Source: Eretmocerus hayati
Taxonomy: Eukaryota; Arthropoda; Insecta; Hymenoptera; Aphelinidae
NCBI GenBank assembly: GCA_029851415.1
Contig: CM056742.1
Location: 189,329,344 to 189,393,343, forward strand
Reading direction: 5' to 3'
DNA length: 64,000 nucleotides
Shown in pieces: positions 50,452 to 63,090 of the stretch. The first letter of the stretch is position 1, and the number at the start of each line of letters is the position of its first letter. Made by a program: the position numbers and the translations under genes. The notes beneath the pieces are model-generated. The model was given only the letters and a program-made list of their open reading frames with translations, made no database searches and was not told where the DNA came from.

Positions 50452-50503
50452 CATTGATTATGACAAAAGGAATCGACGCCATTTTGCACGGCGATAATAC
50501 CAC
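50452..50503 (-). CDS. Candidate preceding exon (loop before TM3) or alternative first exon
   Basis: A good donor, AATG|GTAAGG, ends an open segment reading CKMASIPFVIIN plus one base. That phase joins the 46642 exon exactly, giving [15 protein letters not shown], which lines up without gaps with the loop-to-TM3 stretch of Mth family members (P..I...L..FF...). The ATG at 50480-50482 also sits in a CAAAATGG context, so this could be an alternative start. Against it, the position normally held by the conserved TM3 cysteine reads V, the only nearby acceptor (AAG|GTGG at 50503/50504) has no pyrimidine tract, and the sequence runs straight into a minisatellite. The left boundary is a guess. Confidence 0.3.
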
Positions 50504-50514
50504 CTTGGATATTT

Positions 50515-50910
50515 GATCACGAATATCGCCTTGAGTACTGGATCACGAGCATCACCTCGAAAACTGGATTACGAGTATCGCATCGAGTAGGCGATCAAGA
50601 ATGTCAACTCGAGTACTCTGATCACAAATATTGTTTCAAGTACTGGATCACGAGCACTACCTCGAGCACTTAATCACGAGTTTCGTCCTCGAGTACTGGA
50701 TACAGAATGTCATCTCGAGCACTCTGATCACAAATATCGTTACGAGTACTAGATCACGAGCATCACCTCGAGCGATCACTAGTATCGGTACGAGCACTAG
50801 AGTTAGAATACTAGTGTTACCACCTCGAGTAATAGATCACAGATGATGCTTCAAGAGATAGATCACGAGTCTCATATTGAGTACTTAACCACGAAAACCA
50901 CTGCGAGCAC
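50515..50910. repeat. 26-bp minisatellite with four-unit higher-order period
   Basis: About 15 units of consensus GATCACGAGNATCNCCTCGAGTACTG, mostly 26-27 bp. Units come in four types that recur in order. The type beginning GATCAC(A/G)AATAT(C/T)G starts at 50515, 50620 and 50726, each followed by GATCACGAGCA(T/C)(C/T)ACCTCGA. The higher-order repeat is thus about 105 bp, decaying towards the right end. It abuts the candidate exon at 50452-50503. Confidence 0.85.
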
Positions 50911-51715
50911 AATTTGTACGTGGAATACATTGAACAATTTTCAAGATTTTGGTATCGAAAAATCTAGAATTTCGGGATGATAATTTTTTCGACGATATTC
51001 CAAAATTAAGGTGTTATATGGCTGGATGGGTGGCATTGTCGAATTCAGCGAGCAAATTCCACCTAGAAGCCGATAGGTTAGTCTTTACAAGACTCTTTTC
51101 CAAAATGTGGGCCGGTGTAACCAATTGTAAAATGTTGCAAGCTTTGTCGCAGCGAAATTATGGTTCCAACCGCTCACGGGGACCATCGAACACAGTTGTG
51201 CAATCACAAACCACACGAGTCATCTGAATTCCGAGATGAGACCATATCTACGCGCAAGCCTCAAAGGAAGAAGAACCCCTATCGATTGAAACACGAATAC
51301 AGCATTCGAGACTCACGTCGATCTACGGCAGCTATCATCCCGGTTTATATTGTCTTTTTCTAACACACTATGAGTTGCTGAGATTTCTCTGTCGTGGAAA
51401 CAGAATTGTCCGACTTCTACTTCATTGAAAGGATCAAGAATGTTCTGGGATACTTGGGGAAACATTGAGATACATTGGAGTTGTAGAGACTCGAAAAGCT
51501 ATTGTGCGGTCTTTAATAGCCACGCATTGTGAGTGCATGCTGAGAAAGCAGAAGCAATAGTAGCACAGGTCAAAGCCGTTGCAGCAGTAGCAGTGGCAGC
51601 CTCGATTCTATTTCTGCGGGATACCAGACTCACTCTCGTATCGCAAACTCAGATAGAGAAAGAGAGAGGTAGCATTACTCGGGCGCCCGCAAGACCAAAA
51701 TAACATATCGGTCAG
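50911..51715. other. No gene seen; CAG-rich and CT-rich patches
   Basis: Contains an interrupted GCAGCAGTAGCAGTGGCAGC run near 51580 and GAGA-rich sequence near 51655. No supported gene. Confidence 0.5.
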
Positions 51716-52883
51716 TTAATCTATCAGCCAGCCATACGTTCTGTAGCAAAGTCAAAATGGACGAAAAATTCTTTTTGCATTTGATTCTTAAATCCTTGCA
51801 GATGAAATATATGTAACTTTGAGTTTCGAAATAATGGTTACATTTTTGTTATTAACAAAATAGTGCAAAATTCACCGTTTTTCGCCTACTGCTCGAAATT
51901 GAGCGCAGATACGAGAAAACTTTTCAGATAAAAATTGTGCGGCTCAATGCCATCTACAATATTACGCAATTGTTTACTCCGTTTTCACCATAGTTAATGC
52001 AAAAATCACTTTTGTTTATAACAAATTCGCATAACTACTACGATATTGCAAATATGAACGAAATCAACATCTATACGTATGGGAACATTCATTTCGCAAA
52101 AATAAGTATTCTTGTTATTTTTTTGTAAAATCGTTAATTGTCGACTTAGGGCCGGCAGAGTGTCACAGTCTTCAATTTTTGTCCTGCGCCCGTTATACGT
52201 TCCGTGCGGAAGCCTTGGCGCGGTTGTATTTATACTTGTGCGGTGTGCATGTCGTGAACTATGATCTCAAAGACCATACTTCTTTGTAAAATGTAGTCAA
52301 TGAAAATTTTCATCATTTTGCAACTCAAAATCGCGAATAGATTTACTGACCACCGATAACTGAAGCTCATGAGATTGATGAACCCAGCGCGTGACGGAAC
52401 GTATAACGTGCGCAGGACAAAAATTGAAGACTGTGACACTCTGCCGGCCCTAAGTCGACAATTAACGATTTTACAAAAAAATAACAAGAATACTTATTTT
52501 TGCGAAATGAATGTCCTCGTACGTATAGATGTTGATTTCGTTCATATTTGCAATATCGTAGTAGTTATGCGAATTTGTTATAAACAAATGTGATTTTTGC
52601 ATTAACTATGGTGAAAACGGAGTAAACAATTGCGTAATATTGTAGATGGCATTGAGCCGCACAATTTTTATCTGAAAAGTTTTCTCGTATCTGCGCTCAA
52701 TTTCGAGCAGTAGGCGAAAAACGGTGAATTTTGCACTGTTTTGTTGATAACAAAAATGTAACCATTATTTCGAAACTCAAAGTTACATATATTTCATCTG
52801 CAAGGATTGAAGAATCAAATGCAAAAAGAATTTTTCGTCCATTTTGACTTTGCTACAGAATGTATGGCTGGCTGATAGATTAA
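51716..52883. mobile_element. 1.17-kb foldback element with 490-bp arms and TTAA ends
   Basis: Left arm 51716-52205 and right arm 52394-52883 are inverted copies of the same length (490 bp) with only scattered mismatches; the spacer is 188 bp. Both ends read TTAA followed by TCTATCAGCCAGCC, so TTAA is either the target duplication or the end of the arm. Landmarks include GGGCCGGCAGAGTGTCACAG and the T-rich stretch around AATTCACCGTTTTTCGCCTA. No transposase is encoded. High arm identity implies recent origin or arm-to-arm conversion. Superfamily unassigned; TTAA favours a piggyBac-type mechanism. Confidence 0.85.
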
Positions 52884-54321
52884 GTGTTCGAGGTGCAGCA
52901 ACGCACGAATTCGTTCTTCCTCGTTTTCGACACTCGACAAATATACATCAACGACGACCAATACGTGTAGCATGCAGCGAGTTCAAAATCATCGAACTGC
53001 AATGTAACTGGCGATTCTCGCGAACGTAGCGCTTTCGACGCTCGTTTGGGGGCCAATGTCCCCCCGACTGCCTGACACTCGAACCATCAATTTCCCCCGC
53101 ACCAAATTTGCGTGTCGACAGAGACGGCAAACCATCCGCCACTCGCAAACCGTTTAAATGGACCAACATATTCCGAAGCCCAGGTGCATATATAATCACA
53201 GTGCGACGTCTCAATCTGCTCTGGGATGATGGTAATCACGATGTCAGCGCATCCATCATCTTGAACGAGTGATTTTGTTTTGAACAGCTCTGTTTTTACC
53301 GTGTCAGGTGAGCTTCGATGCTCGCTCCCTTTCTCCTTGATGTATTCCCACCCGGCACAGCCGTTCAAACAAGACTTTTGTTTCTCGATCATGACAACAG
53401 ATTTCAACGATTGAGGGCATGTGGTAGCCGTGCAACGGGGCCGTAGAGTTCTATCTACATCTTATGTTAAAACTTCGATGGGACAGAAATTGAGATGAAT
53501 TATCCAGTCATTGCGATTGACTAAACTATAATCCTCTACAACTCGCCGTTCAGTCTAAATTATGAGAGTGTTGTGAGAAAATAGGAACAAGTAGACCCCT
53601 GGTGCCTCCTAACCTAAAAATGAGCACATTGTATTTCCCACTTTTATCCGATTCTCTCGCGATTTGGGCTAAGCGACGAGTTGAGCCATTAGAGTTTGAT
53701 GATAACAAGTGCGCGACAACTCGCCGTTTACCCCAAATCGAAGGAGAGTTCGAGTAAAGTTGGAACAAAATTCAGCTTGCACGGCTGCCGCATGGCCTCA
53801 ACCTGTCTTCGAACGATAAAATGGTACGGCCGATCACCACGTGACTCGGTACTTTGCACGCAATTCAAGCTGCCTCTGATCTCCCAACTGACTCTTTTGC
53901 TCGATCTCTGGGGACCAGTCCGCGAATTCCCATTTGATGGCCTCGAGTGCATATGCAGATTGGCGCGGTGCATTACATTCTAAATGACTCTCCAGGGCGA
54001 GGAGGGAGACGCTAGCAGTGCGGATCTCGAGGCGATATTGCGGAAGGAGAAGGGACGAAATGCTACTAGAGTTCATAACGCGGGGCGAGATGTCCATCAT
54101 CGAGGTCGTGCATGTGCTCGTCGGAGAAGCTAGAATGGGGTGGTCGAGGAGCTGGTACAGGAGAGATGCACATATGCAGTTTAATGAGGGATGAGGGAGC
54201 GAAATGAAAGGGAATCAAGGAGTAGAGAGCCGTGCCGCGCCGCCGCCGCACCGGGAGGCTCGTGAGACTTATTGCCGTGCATCGCACACATCCCGCAACG
54301 ACCAAGTATGCAAATGACCGA

Positions 54322-54340
54322 CTCTCTCTCTCTCTCTCTC
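54322..54340. repeat. (CT)n microsatellite
   Basis: CTCTCTCTCTCTCTCTCTC followed by GCTCGC. Confidence 0.9.
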
Positions 54341-56170
54341 GCTCGCCGGGACGCGCAACTTGCAACTCGAGCTTCCCATCTCCTCGAGTGACAATGAGAG
54401 GCTCAGAACTGCTCTGCGGGCGTCGAGAACTCACGCCATTACCAAGACAGATGGACGAGCAAAGATTACTCGGTGTGTGGAGGAAACAGTTCAGGGAAAA
54501 CCATGGGGTATCATCTCAAGGAGAGCCTAGCCTCTTCAGTACAGGTGAAAAAATTTAGGAAATAGCGTGATATTTGATCAAAACTGATATCTTGTTGCGA
54601 GAAGTCAGGAAAAACTCTTCTAAAGTCACACCTTGTGGAGTCGTTATAGCGATTTTTGAGTTGCAATTTCTTACACATGGGCGATTCGCTGCCAATATGA
54701 ACACGCTAACGCGCTCTTACTCCTCATGTGCTTCGAAACGCAAATCGGGATTCGTCTCGGTTTCGCGTGGGACTTGATACTTTGTCCAGATCTGGTGTGG
54801 AATCACTCCCGGGATGGATCGGAATCTTTCCTGAAATTATCGAAATCAGCGTGCTTCCAAAAAATAAGTCTCGGCCGTTGAGAAATTTGCCCCTGGAAAG
54901 TTTCACGAAGCAGTTGAGAGTTGGCCCTATACAATGATTATACTCAATACCTTCTTCGCGCCACTGATCAGGAATGTCCTGAGAGCGCGAATTGTGCCCC
55001 TAAATAGACCTTGCGACCTCGATTGTTGTCTTTGAGGCCAATGGAAGACAACGTCAGAGTTCCAGCTGAATACGTGACCCGCAGTTTCTTTGAATCCATC
55101 TTGTGATAAAGGAGAACATATGGCTTTTGAGTTAGAAAATTCGAGGGGAAATGTGACAATTTTTCAAGCAGCCTGATCTTGCTCGGTGATTATATTGATC
55201 TCTGGACACCTACTGTGGAACATAAATGCAAAAATGAAGTTTGTGAACAAAAGTAGACCTATTCCAAAGTACTCCCTTCGCTGAGCGGCATATGTTTATG
55301 ATGATGTTGACTGCCAAAATTACGAAAAATTATAATAATTATCTCTCTTCTCTGTGATATTACCGTATGAGTCGACACGGAGGAGAGCACGAAGTATTCC
55401 TCGGAAGAACGAATCTGAAGAGACATTGAACTATTCAACGTGTGCCCATGGATCGAAAGGACGTCGTCGGTTATCCCAATCCAATCAGTGTTGAGCGCCA
55501 TAGATTGGCGAGGATCTGCAAGAGCAGATGCATGGATTCACTCTCAATCAATAGCATGTCCCGATCTTCGTCACCGACGTCAAGATTCATGCTCCTCTAT
55601 CGAGTGGGTACCGAGGCTCGGCTCGGCGGAGCAAAGGGGTGTCGCATAGCATTCCAGACCTCGCCATGCGAAGTAGCGAGAGACACAGAGAGAGGTATGT
55701 TCTATGTACTCTAGAGGGTTGATTTCTGAAGGGGGACGCAATCCAAAGACCCTCGAATCACAGACCGAGACGGGGCATCACCGCCACCAATTGTCACCGA
55801 GCTCTCGAATTCCTCTCTCGATCTGGCGGCTTGGCGCGTGCACCACGTGTTGTTTGCATGTAGTACACTCGTGCCCAGCACAATTCCACCAAGCTATCCC
55901 AGACCCTCTGGACTCTGCAGCAAAGCAAAGCCAAGAGGCCGCTGTTGCGTAGACAAGACCGCGTAGTACCGCATTGTTTGCATTAGCGTCACGACCATAA
56001 CCGAGAGCAGGCTACACGTCTATTGGCATCCGGAGCTTGCTGCCTTTGAATACTCCACGAGGTGGCGCTCTGTCACGCGTCGCACATAGCGTTGGCAACA
56101 TGTGTCTCTTTTGAGAGGTGAAGCATCCGTTCCCAATGTGTGGACATTCAATCTGTCGATAAGTTGCGCG

Positions 56171-56196
56171 GGTAGAGGGGGGGGGAAGGGGGGAGG
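56171..56196 (+). repeat. G-rich tract with G9 and G6 runs
   Basis: GGTAGA then G9, AA, G6, AGG; candidate G-quadruplex. Confidence 0.8.
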
Positions 56197-58243
56197 TGAG
56201 AGAGACGACGCCAAAAGTGACGATTCTGGTGACAGTTTGGTGGGATGAGTTATTGATCGAGCTTATTGGTACGATCAACGGCTGATTTTCGTTGCAAATG
56301 CGTGACTGGTGTTCAGCCGAACAACTGTGGCTAGGCAACTTGGAGGAGCGATTTTTCATTTGGCGTTAGAAAAATATAGTTATTCCCACTGGAGAGCAAA
56401 AAGTCCGTGCTACTCCAATTAGAGTATCGTATCCGCAAATCATCTATTGGAGAGAGTTTGCTACACACCAGCTTTTCCCTGTGAGGACGACGACACGAAA
56501 ATTCCGATGGATCTCTTGCTCGTTCATTTGGGCAATTACAAGAACATTGGAGCGATTGCAAAAGAGGAGACGCCCTCCACAGTAAGCAGCCCATCAGAGA
56601 CTTTGACTGCGGCGAAAGCAAAGAGTGTCCGAGAAACGAAGGGAAAACCACGAGCTACGAGTATATGCCCTGGATGGGCGGAAAATTTAAACGTTGCGGA
56701 GTAAATGAAACATACATCGAGCAGCAGTGGCTCACAGGAGCTGGTACTGAAAAAATTGCCCGCTATCGTGTATGCAGTGTGTGCGTAAGGGATAGACAGA
56801 TGTGTAGTTGGTTGTGCAAACTGCCTCTGCAATTCTACGCAGCTTTGGCTCATGGCCAACGAGACGCCGAACTCATCTTCGGCTAATTCTCGTTCCTCTC
56901 TACGTCTCCCCGCGGCAAATGCCGTTTGGTGACTGTCTAATCTCTGCCCATATTATCGTTCTAGGCTGGTCTTAGCGGCGACGATTGATTTTTTTGTGGC
57001 AAAACTCGGAAATGCCAAAACTCTACGCAAAACGATAGTTGGTATCAGCTTCATCAATAAATCTCTATAAAATTGTGCAAAGCTTGTTATTCGACGATTC
57101 GAGTCAATGCGATAGAGCAAAGCTCAACCTGCGAATGTACATTTTGTATACCCTGGCATTCTTGCACTCCAGGATAAAATCAAATTGATCACAATTCAAT
57201 GCTGCAATGAGCACCAACCCCGATATCGCAACGACTCATCGAGGCTCGAATATTTTTATTCAAACTTATCGGATCGCGAGGTTTATTATTCGTGCACAGT
57301 GGGGCTTTAATTAACAGGCAAATTATTCTCAGTGAGTAAATTTTCAAGCTCATTAATGTACCCCTATACGAGAGAGGAGGAGAAGAGAAAGAGATTATGG
57401 AAGATTCAAAGGGAGTGTTATCCGAAGTTCATGCGTGGGCGAGCACGAAATTTATTTGAGTGGAGCAACCACCAGATCCGGCGATTCATGAAGCTCGAGC
57501 AAAGTAATTGGCGACAAACTAAAACGGCAAATCCACTCTCACACCTGCTACGAGATTAAATAGCACATTCAGAGTTACACAGAGAAAGAGAAAGGCAATT
57601 ATGTGTACCCCCATAGTTTGTTTTCTAGGATATTGAGATCGCCGGGCTAACTAGCAACGAAACTCTCTGCTCCCAAGTCCTCCGGGGAATACCGCCATGA
57701 ATTACATTTGTGAATATATCAGGCTTGGAATGCATTTTAAAAACAAGTGAATGAGCAAGCAATGGAGTAACAGAGGATAATTCCGAGAACACAGTTGGTT
57801 AATTTGTCGAAAACAGCATGCGGCATTTATAAAATTATGAGAAGGTGGTTACACTGTGGATAAAAAATTTAGTTAACTAACGAGTCTCAGACCTAACCTG
57901 TAGCGCTGGGGCCGAACCCAAGCATCGTCCAAGGCAAAATTCATCTCTTAATAATTTGGCCCACTTCGTTTCTAACATTTTGATCTCCGACTATCGATAA
58001 GCAAAACGATCGCCTACATCACAGGACACAAACTAAATCAGCCCGCATGTCGATGATCATGCGTCCTTTGTGATGAAGGGCACGGGCTGTTTGGCCCAAT
58101 TTCTGTGCACGCAGTGAGGTTAGGTCTGTTGATAGCCCTTGAACACCTAGTTGGCTTACCTGTTTTAATAGGTCACTTTTCCAAGCGCTTAATTAAACTG
58201 CTTTTCCAAGTTTGAGGTACAAACCATACCTCGCGATTCTAAA

Positions 58244-58397
58244 GCTCGAATTTATAGTGGAAATCCGGAGTGTCCGGATAAGCTAATTCGAGGCGCCACA
58301 ATCGGTGCGGCGAGTTTGCGTAGTTATTAGAACTGGCGATTGTGGCGCCTCGGATTAGTTTATCCGGACACTAAGGATTACCACTATAAATTCGAAC
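58244..58397. mobile_element. 154-bp foldback MITE with CTAAA duplication
   Basis: A direct CTAAA repeat (58239-58243 and 58398-58402) brackets two inverted arms of about 61 bp, G(C/T)TCGAATTTATAGTGG... to GAGGCGCCACAATCG, around a 32-base spacer. Arms differ at about six positions. No coding capacity; a 5-bp duplication does not settle the superfamily. Confidence 0.8.
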
Positions 58398-58402
58398 CTA
58401 AA

Positions 58403-61400
58403 ACGATTTTGTGCTCGGATCATTTTAGCGGTGATCGAGTTGCGCGAGCTGAATTTCTTTCAGATTTTTGCTAGTGCGCCCTCTCCGAAGGTAACGACAG
58501 TATTTTTTAAATTTCGACGGATCGGAACTTCAGGACAAAAATAACGTAGATAAATAGTTTGTGCTAGGTACGAGATGAGATTCAGCTTCATAAAATTCGC
58601 CACCTGACAAAAATCATGCTCATCGTATTTTGTTATCGCAGCGCGACGACTGCTCGACCCATCGATCAACTCCTCGGCCTCGTCGTTCCCGCGGATATTG
58701 AACACAAATCACCCTCGGGTGATACGATGAGAGGGAATATTTGCTCGGGACATTCTGTCGACGGCTCCAAAACCGTCCGGTGGAAATTGAATAGGAGAAA
58801 GATGGTCTATGCGCGGTATCGCACAGCAAGACTCGAGGCATAACCGATAATTTAGTCGCAATAATGCGAAACACAATGGCCCATAAGTGCCTCGTATGCA
58901 GCCGAGGCTAACTCTCACAGTGCGATGGTGTACTGTTCGCGCGTGCCGAGGCTGAATAGTCCCGAGAAGCTAGAGGCGTTATTGCATATGTGCAAGTTCA
59001 CGTTATAGAGCCTCTTTGTCGCGTCGTCGTCCATGTATTTTCATTTCAGGAGCAGTTGAGAATTGAGACAATGGCACGAGGCGGCGACGATGCGAGAAAA
59101 TGGAACACGAGCAAAGAACCGAGCCTATTGGAGCCATAAAAAGTTTTCCTGCAATTGGCAGAACGATGGATTTACACAATCGCGGAGGAGTAACGCTTCG
59201 ACATTTGCCTTCGCGAATGCAAAAGTATAGTAGTAGCAGCAATACCAGATGGTACTTTGTTTTCTTGTTATAGCCGGATAAGAATGTGCAGGTTTTCATA
59301 CGTCTCTGGATAGTGCAGATTTTAAAGTGACAAAGATGATGCCGATACTGAACTCGAAGCAGCTTGAGATGAAATAATAATAAGAATGCACACTCGGATG
59401 ACGATGATCTGGGTATGAGTGCCGTAAAACGCGAAATGACGATACGAGCCGAGCGATTGCGTCGGCTTATGCGACGACAAACATCACTGGATTTGTATTT
59501 TGTGCACACCAAAATAGACGATAAGCTCGTAGATCAACGGCTAATTTCAAGCACTGTCTTTTCACACTATGAACTATCGTCGCTAAAATTGGCACCGCTC
59601 CATCCAACACCAGAGATTCTGCACCCAACCAACGACCAATGAAAACACATTAGAGGACCTCGAACGATTGCTTTTTTGAGGATCAAAGTAATCTTCAAGT
59701 GTGCATTTCCAAAGCTTTCTGAAGATCTATTGTATTGGAAAACAGACAAGAGCAGCCGAGCTTTTGCTATCGTAGCTCTCGTCTGTGCTGTGCTGTGTTG
59801 CAGCGCGATAGCTTTGACTACATAAAAATCCAAGCAGATAAGAATGATTATCGAGCGGTATAGTAGCGCGCACTTTCGAGATTTATGACAGAAACGAATC
59901 CGTTGAAACCGCGCTTGCTCGGAGCTTTTACGATCCTCCTCTCGCAAAGCGCTGCACTAAAGCTGAACAACATACATAGGTATACGCTGCGTCAGCCGAA
60001 AGTGCCAAGCAGAGATTTAAAAGAAACTCAAGCTGTGCAGAAGCTGAATCTGGTATGCTCGCTCACTTTGACGATCGACGACGACCGGCACATAAAACGA
60101 CGAAGCATCAGGTCGACCGAAAGACTAGTTCGTTCCCCAAATGCGACGACATTGGTATTCATTGGCATTGAATCTAGATAGTGATCGGGGATGAAAGAAT
60201 GAAATTATTCACCATATGATGTGGTTGTTGAAGAATCCTTGCTCGAATTTGGAAATACTCAATGAAGTTAGAAGAATTGTCAAACATCCTGGCTCAGGTC
60301 GTCAAGATCTCAGCACGGGTCCATTTACGAGAACTTGTGAAAAACCCAAATTATTTTGTGCGCTGAAGATTTTGTGTATTGTGAGACGATTCATCGTTGG
60401 TACTGCAGTACAATAATTCACAAGGCGACCTTTTGCAAGAGCTCCAGCACACCACCTCGTCCCATGACAAACACAAGTGAGATGCAAGGGTGGCTAGCTG
60501 AGGCTTGAACGTGGTGATCCTGGAAGTCAACGCTCGATTAATCCAGGAGTTCAGGAACTAACGTTAGCTCTACCGAATCCCGAGGTTAGGACAATCATGG
60601 CACGGTGCATGTTGTACATTCGAATCCCTCGGCTACTGAGCAAGCTCTGGATCGTCAAAATTTACAATCCGTACCTTCCACATAGTAGTAATCTTCTCTT
60701 GATCAAATAACATCCTTCGGGGTTGCAATTCTTCCATCTCCCATACTCCGAGCAAACCCTTTCTCTTATTGTCAAATTGATTTCAGTCATTGCGCAGCAG
60801 CGACGTAGGGTTTGTCTCCGTCAGCGTTTGGATATGTCAATACTCGATTTGTCACATCACGAAAAAGGGTAAATTCGGTGCTGCTGACGGGAAACGTGCT
60901 CCACGTCCTCGTCGGCTAGAAAAGAGCTACCGTGTGCGACACAACCAAGCGAAGGACACACGCGGTTTTTCGCAAAATTTTGTATGCCAAGCACACTCCC
61001 TGGAGAAATCCGAGTGCCAAGAAATTTCCGGCTTCTATTGAACTGCATGGATTACTCGGTCTCTACGCTTATACGCCACGTGCCTTTCTTCCTGGCAGCG
61101 TTTGGTCTGTGGCGAGCATTGAATTCCTCCCTCGTATGATTGAAGCGTTTTGAGCAAGATTGAAACTTGCATAAAAGGTACAATCACAAAGTTCTTCAGA
61201 GCTTTTCAATTCCTGACTGCCTCTAAAACATGCAACCTGTCTCAATCTCAGAGCTAGTTCAGAGTGGATATATTGACTTGAATTTTGGATGCCTCAAGTC
61301 CAATATGGACTCCTTGAATTCTGTTGGTAACACAATTGCGAAAGATGAAGAAAAGTTGTGAGGAGGACTCACACATAGATGAAAGAATTACAACGAGAAT

Positions 61401-63090
61401 TCTTTCTCGACTATAAACTCAAATGACGAAAAGGAAGAAGGGAAAAGCAGCAAACTCTCCTTCTATCCCCGACGAAGTGTGCCTACTATTTTCGATCATT
61501 ATGCAACTTCCATTTTCACCGGCGCAACTTGAAAATCATCAGTCCGTTGCCGTGGGCGAAAAGGGCGCATCTTCATATTTTTCATAGTGTTTTCAGGCTT
61601 GAATTCTTTCATCTTCCGGGGCCTCCAAACATCGCGCGGCGTTCAAGACTCCTTTCTACGCAGATGGATTTCATTCATTTCTCTCTTGCAGCTCTCGGGC
61701 TCGAATTTTACTCAAGCTGCACAATAGCTCGCGTTACTCTCTTCATCTCCATTTCTGTACTTGAAATTCTGAAGTCAAGGCGCATCATTTTCGCCCGTTT
61801 GCCCTCTGCAGTGCCTACCAACAACATCTCACAACAGAAGCGTATACAAGGTGGCATCACTGACGCACCCCAAATGGTTGGTCTTCTTTCTATAATGCTT
61901 CAGGGGATACACTTGGGAAGACCGATGAAAAGCGCCCTCGTAGGTGAAAGCGGCTCTTGCTGTGTAGCGTTTTCCGTATTCCCTGTATACTCTGCTCATT
62001 CACAGACTTTTTGTGCTTATCACGCGAATCGTGAAAGGAGTTCTGCCTCCTCCTCGTGCTTTGCCATTTCTCGTTGGTCTCTTTTCTCATTGCACGATGC
62101 TCGAACTCTCGACTGGTGCGATATCCATCGGCTCTTGAGGCGAGGAAGCGCCAGTTTGGCTCGCGCGTGAATCGTTCCCACATAGCTCGACGGCAACCGA
62201 GGAGGTAGTAAGTGTACGCCAAGCTCTGTGTCGGATAGTACTCAGCGGGGGATTCTTCTTCCTACATCCTATCTTGAGCGACCACTATCTCAGCAATGCC
62301 GTGGCGAAAAGCTTTTCTCGTATTCAGTTTTGGATGTTTCACCATCCACGTTCACAGCGATATTTCCAGGACCTCGCACACTTTTGAGCATTTTTCAGTT
62401 CAACGCCTGATTCTACGGGCTCGGGAATGAGATTACGATGTGATCAGATGTTCCAGCTGCTCTTGATTCTGGCACTGGTACGGCGCAAGGGCCAACTTAT
62501 GGCTATCCAACGGTGGAAGCATATCGCAGTGGCCAATGGTATTTTGCTGACAAGCGGATGGGTAGAAAACTTGCGGAAATGAAAGGCGATGACGGTAGCA
62601 CAACATATTGTGTTCAAGAAAGAACCTCGCAGGGTTGGTATGGCACCATTGTACGAATTCCTACTCGTTCGTGAGTATCCTGAGGATTCATCTTCTCCCT
62701 GATGCAGTACATGCAATAGATACTCATTCTTCTCCAAGCACAGCTTCAAATAGAATCCAGATAACACAGTCTTTTCATCACGTAAAAAGGGGAGTCAGTC
62801 TATGTTCTCAATTGAATATTCTGCAATCCGGAGAACTTGTGAACAACTTTGGAAAACAACACGATACAGCGTGATGGGATCCAATTATGTTTTTCATCAT
62901 TCATTGCTACAGAGAGTTCACCACCAAGTAGATGCCATTGATAGACATTATGGATTACAGACTCAGATTCTCGAAATCAGAGGGCAGATCTTGATGAATA
63001 AAGTAGGAAAGGAATCCGCAAGGATGATCTTCGGAGCTGGAGGGAAGATATCTCCCGGATCTCAGTCAACAACACAGAAGATCATCTGAT
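58403..63090. other. No gene seen
   Basis: Intron-like. The 213-aa plus-strand frame at 61529-62170 is the longest clean frame in the right half but has no recognisable domain, no Kozak context of note and an overlapping minus-strand frame. Confidence 0.5.

Larger units (their letters stand above)
52884..58243. other. No gene seen
   Basis: Mixed AT-rich and CpG-rich sequence. Minus-strand frames at 53087-53407 and 54066-54434 have no domain signature; a few weak donor-like sites occur without matching acceptors. Confidence 0.5.

Noticed and set aside
50515..50910. CRISPR-like array
   Set aside because: Units are contiguous and degenerate with no unique spacers, in an intron-bearing eukaryotic sequence; it is a minisatellite.
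53087..53407. 106-aa minus-strand frame with several Cys and Trp, considered as receptor ectodomain
   Set aside because: Cysteine pattern does not match the Mth ectodomain, and no donor in the needed phase was seen.
58150..58175. Minus-strand ACAG|GTAAGCC as a further recursive site
   Set aside because: The preceding bases (CCTATTAAAA) lack a pyrimidine tract, so the acceptor half is missing.
60564..60640. Possible tRNA or SINE promoter (TAGCTCTACCG ... ATTCGAATCC)
   Set aside because: One mismatch in each box, no cloverleaf, no tail or second copy in the window.
61529..62170. 213-aa plus-strand frame
   Set aside because: No family motif; overlapped by a minus-strand frame and with no splice or promoter context.
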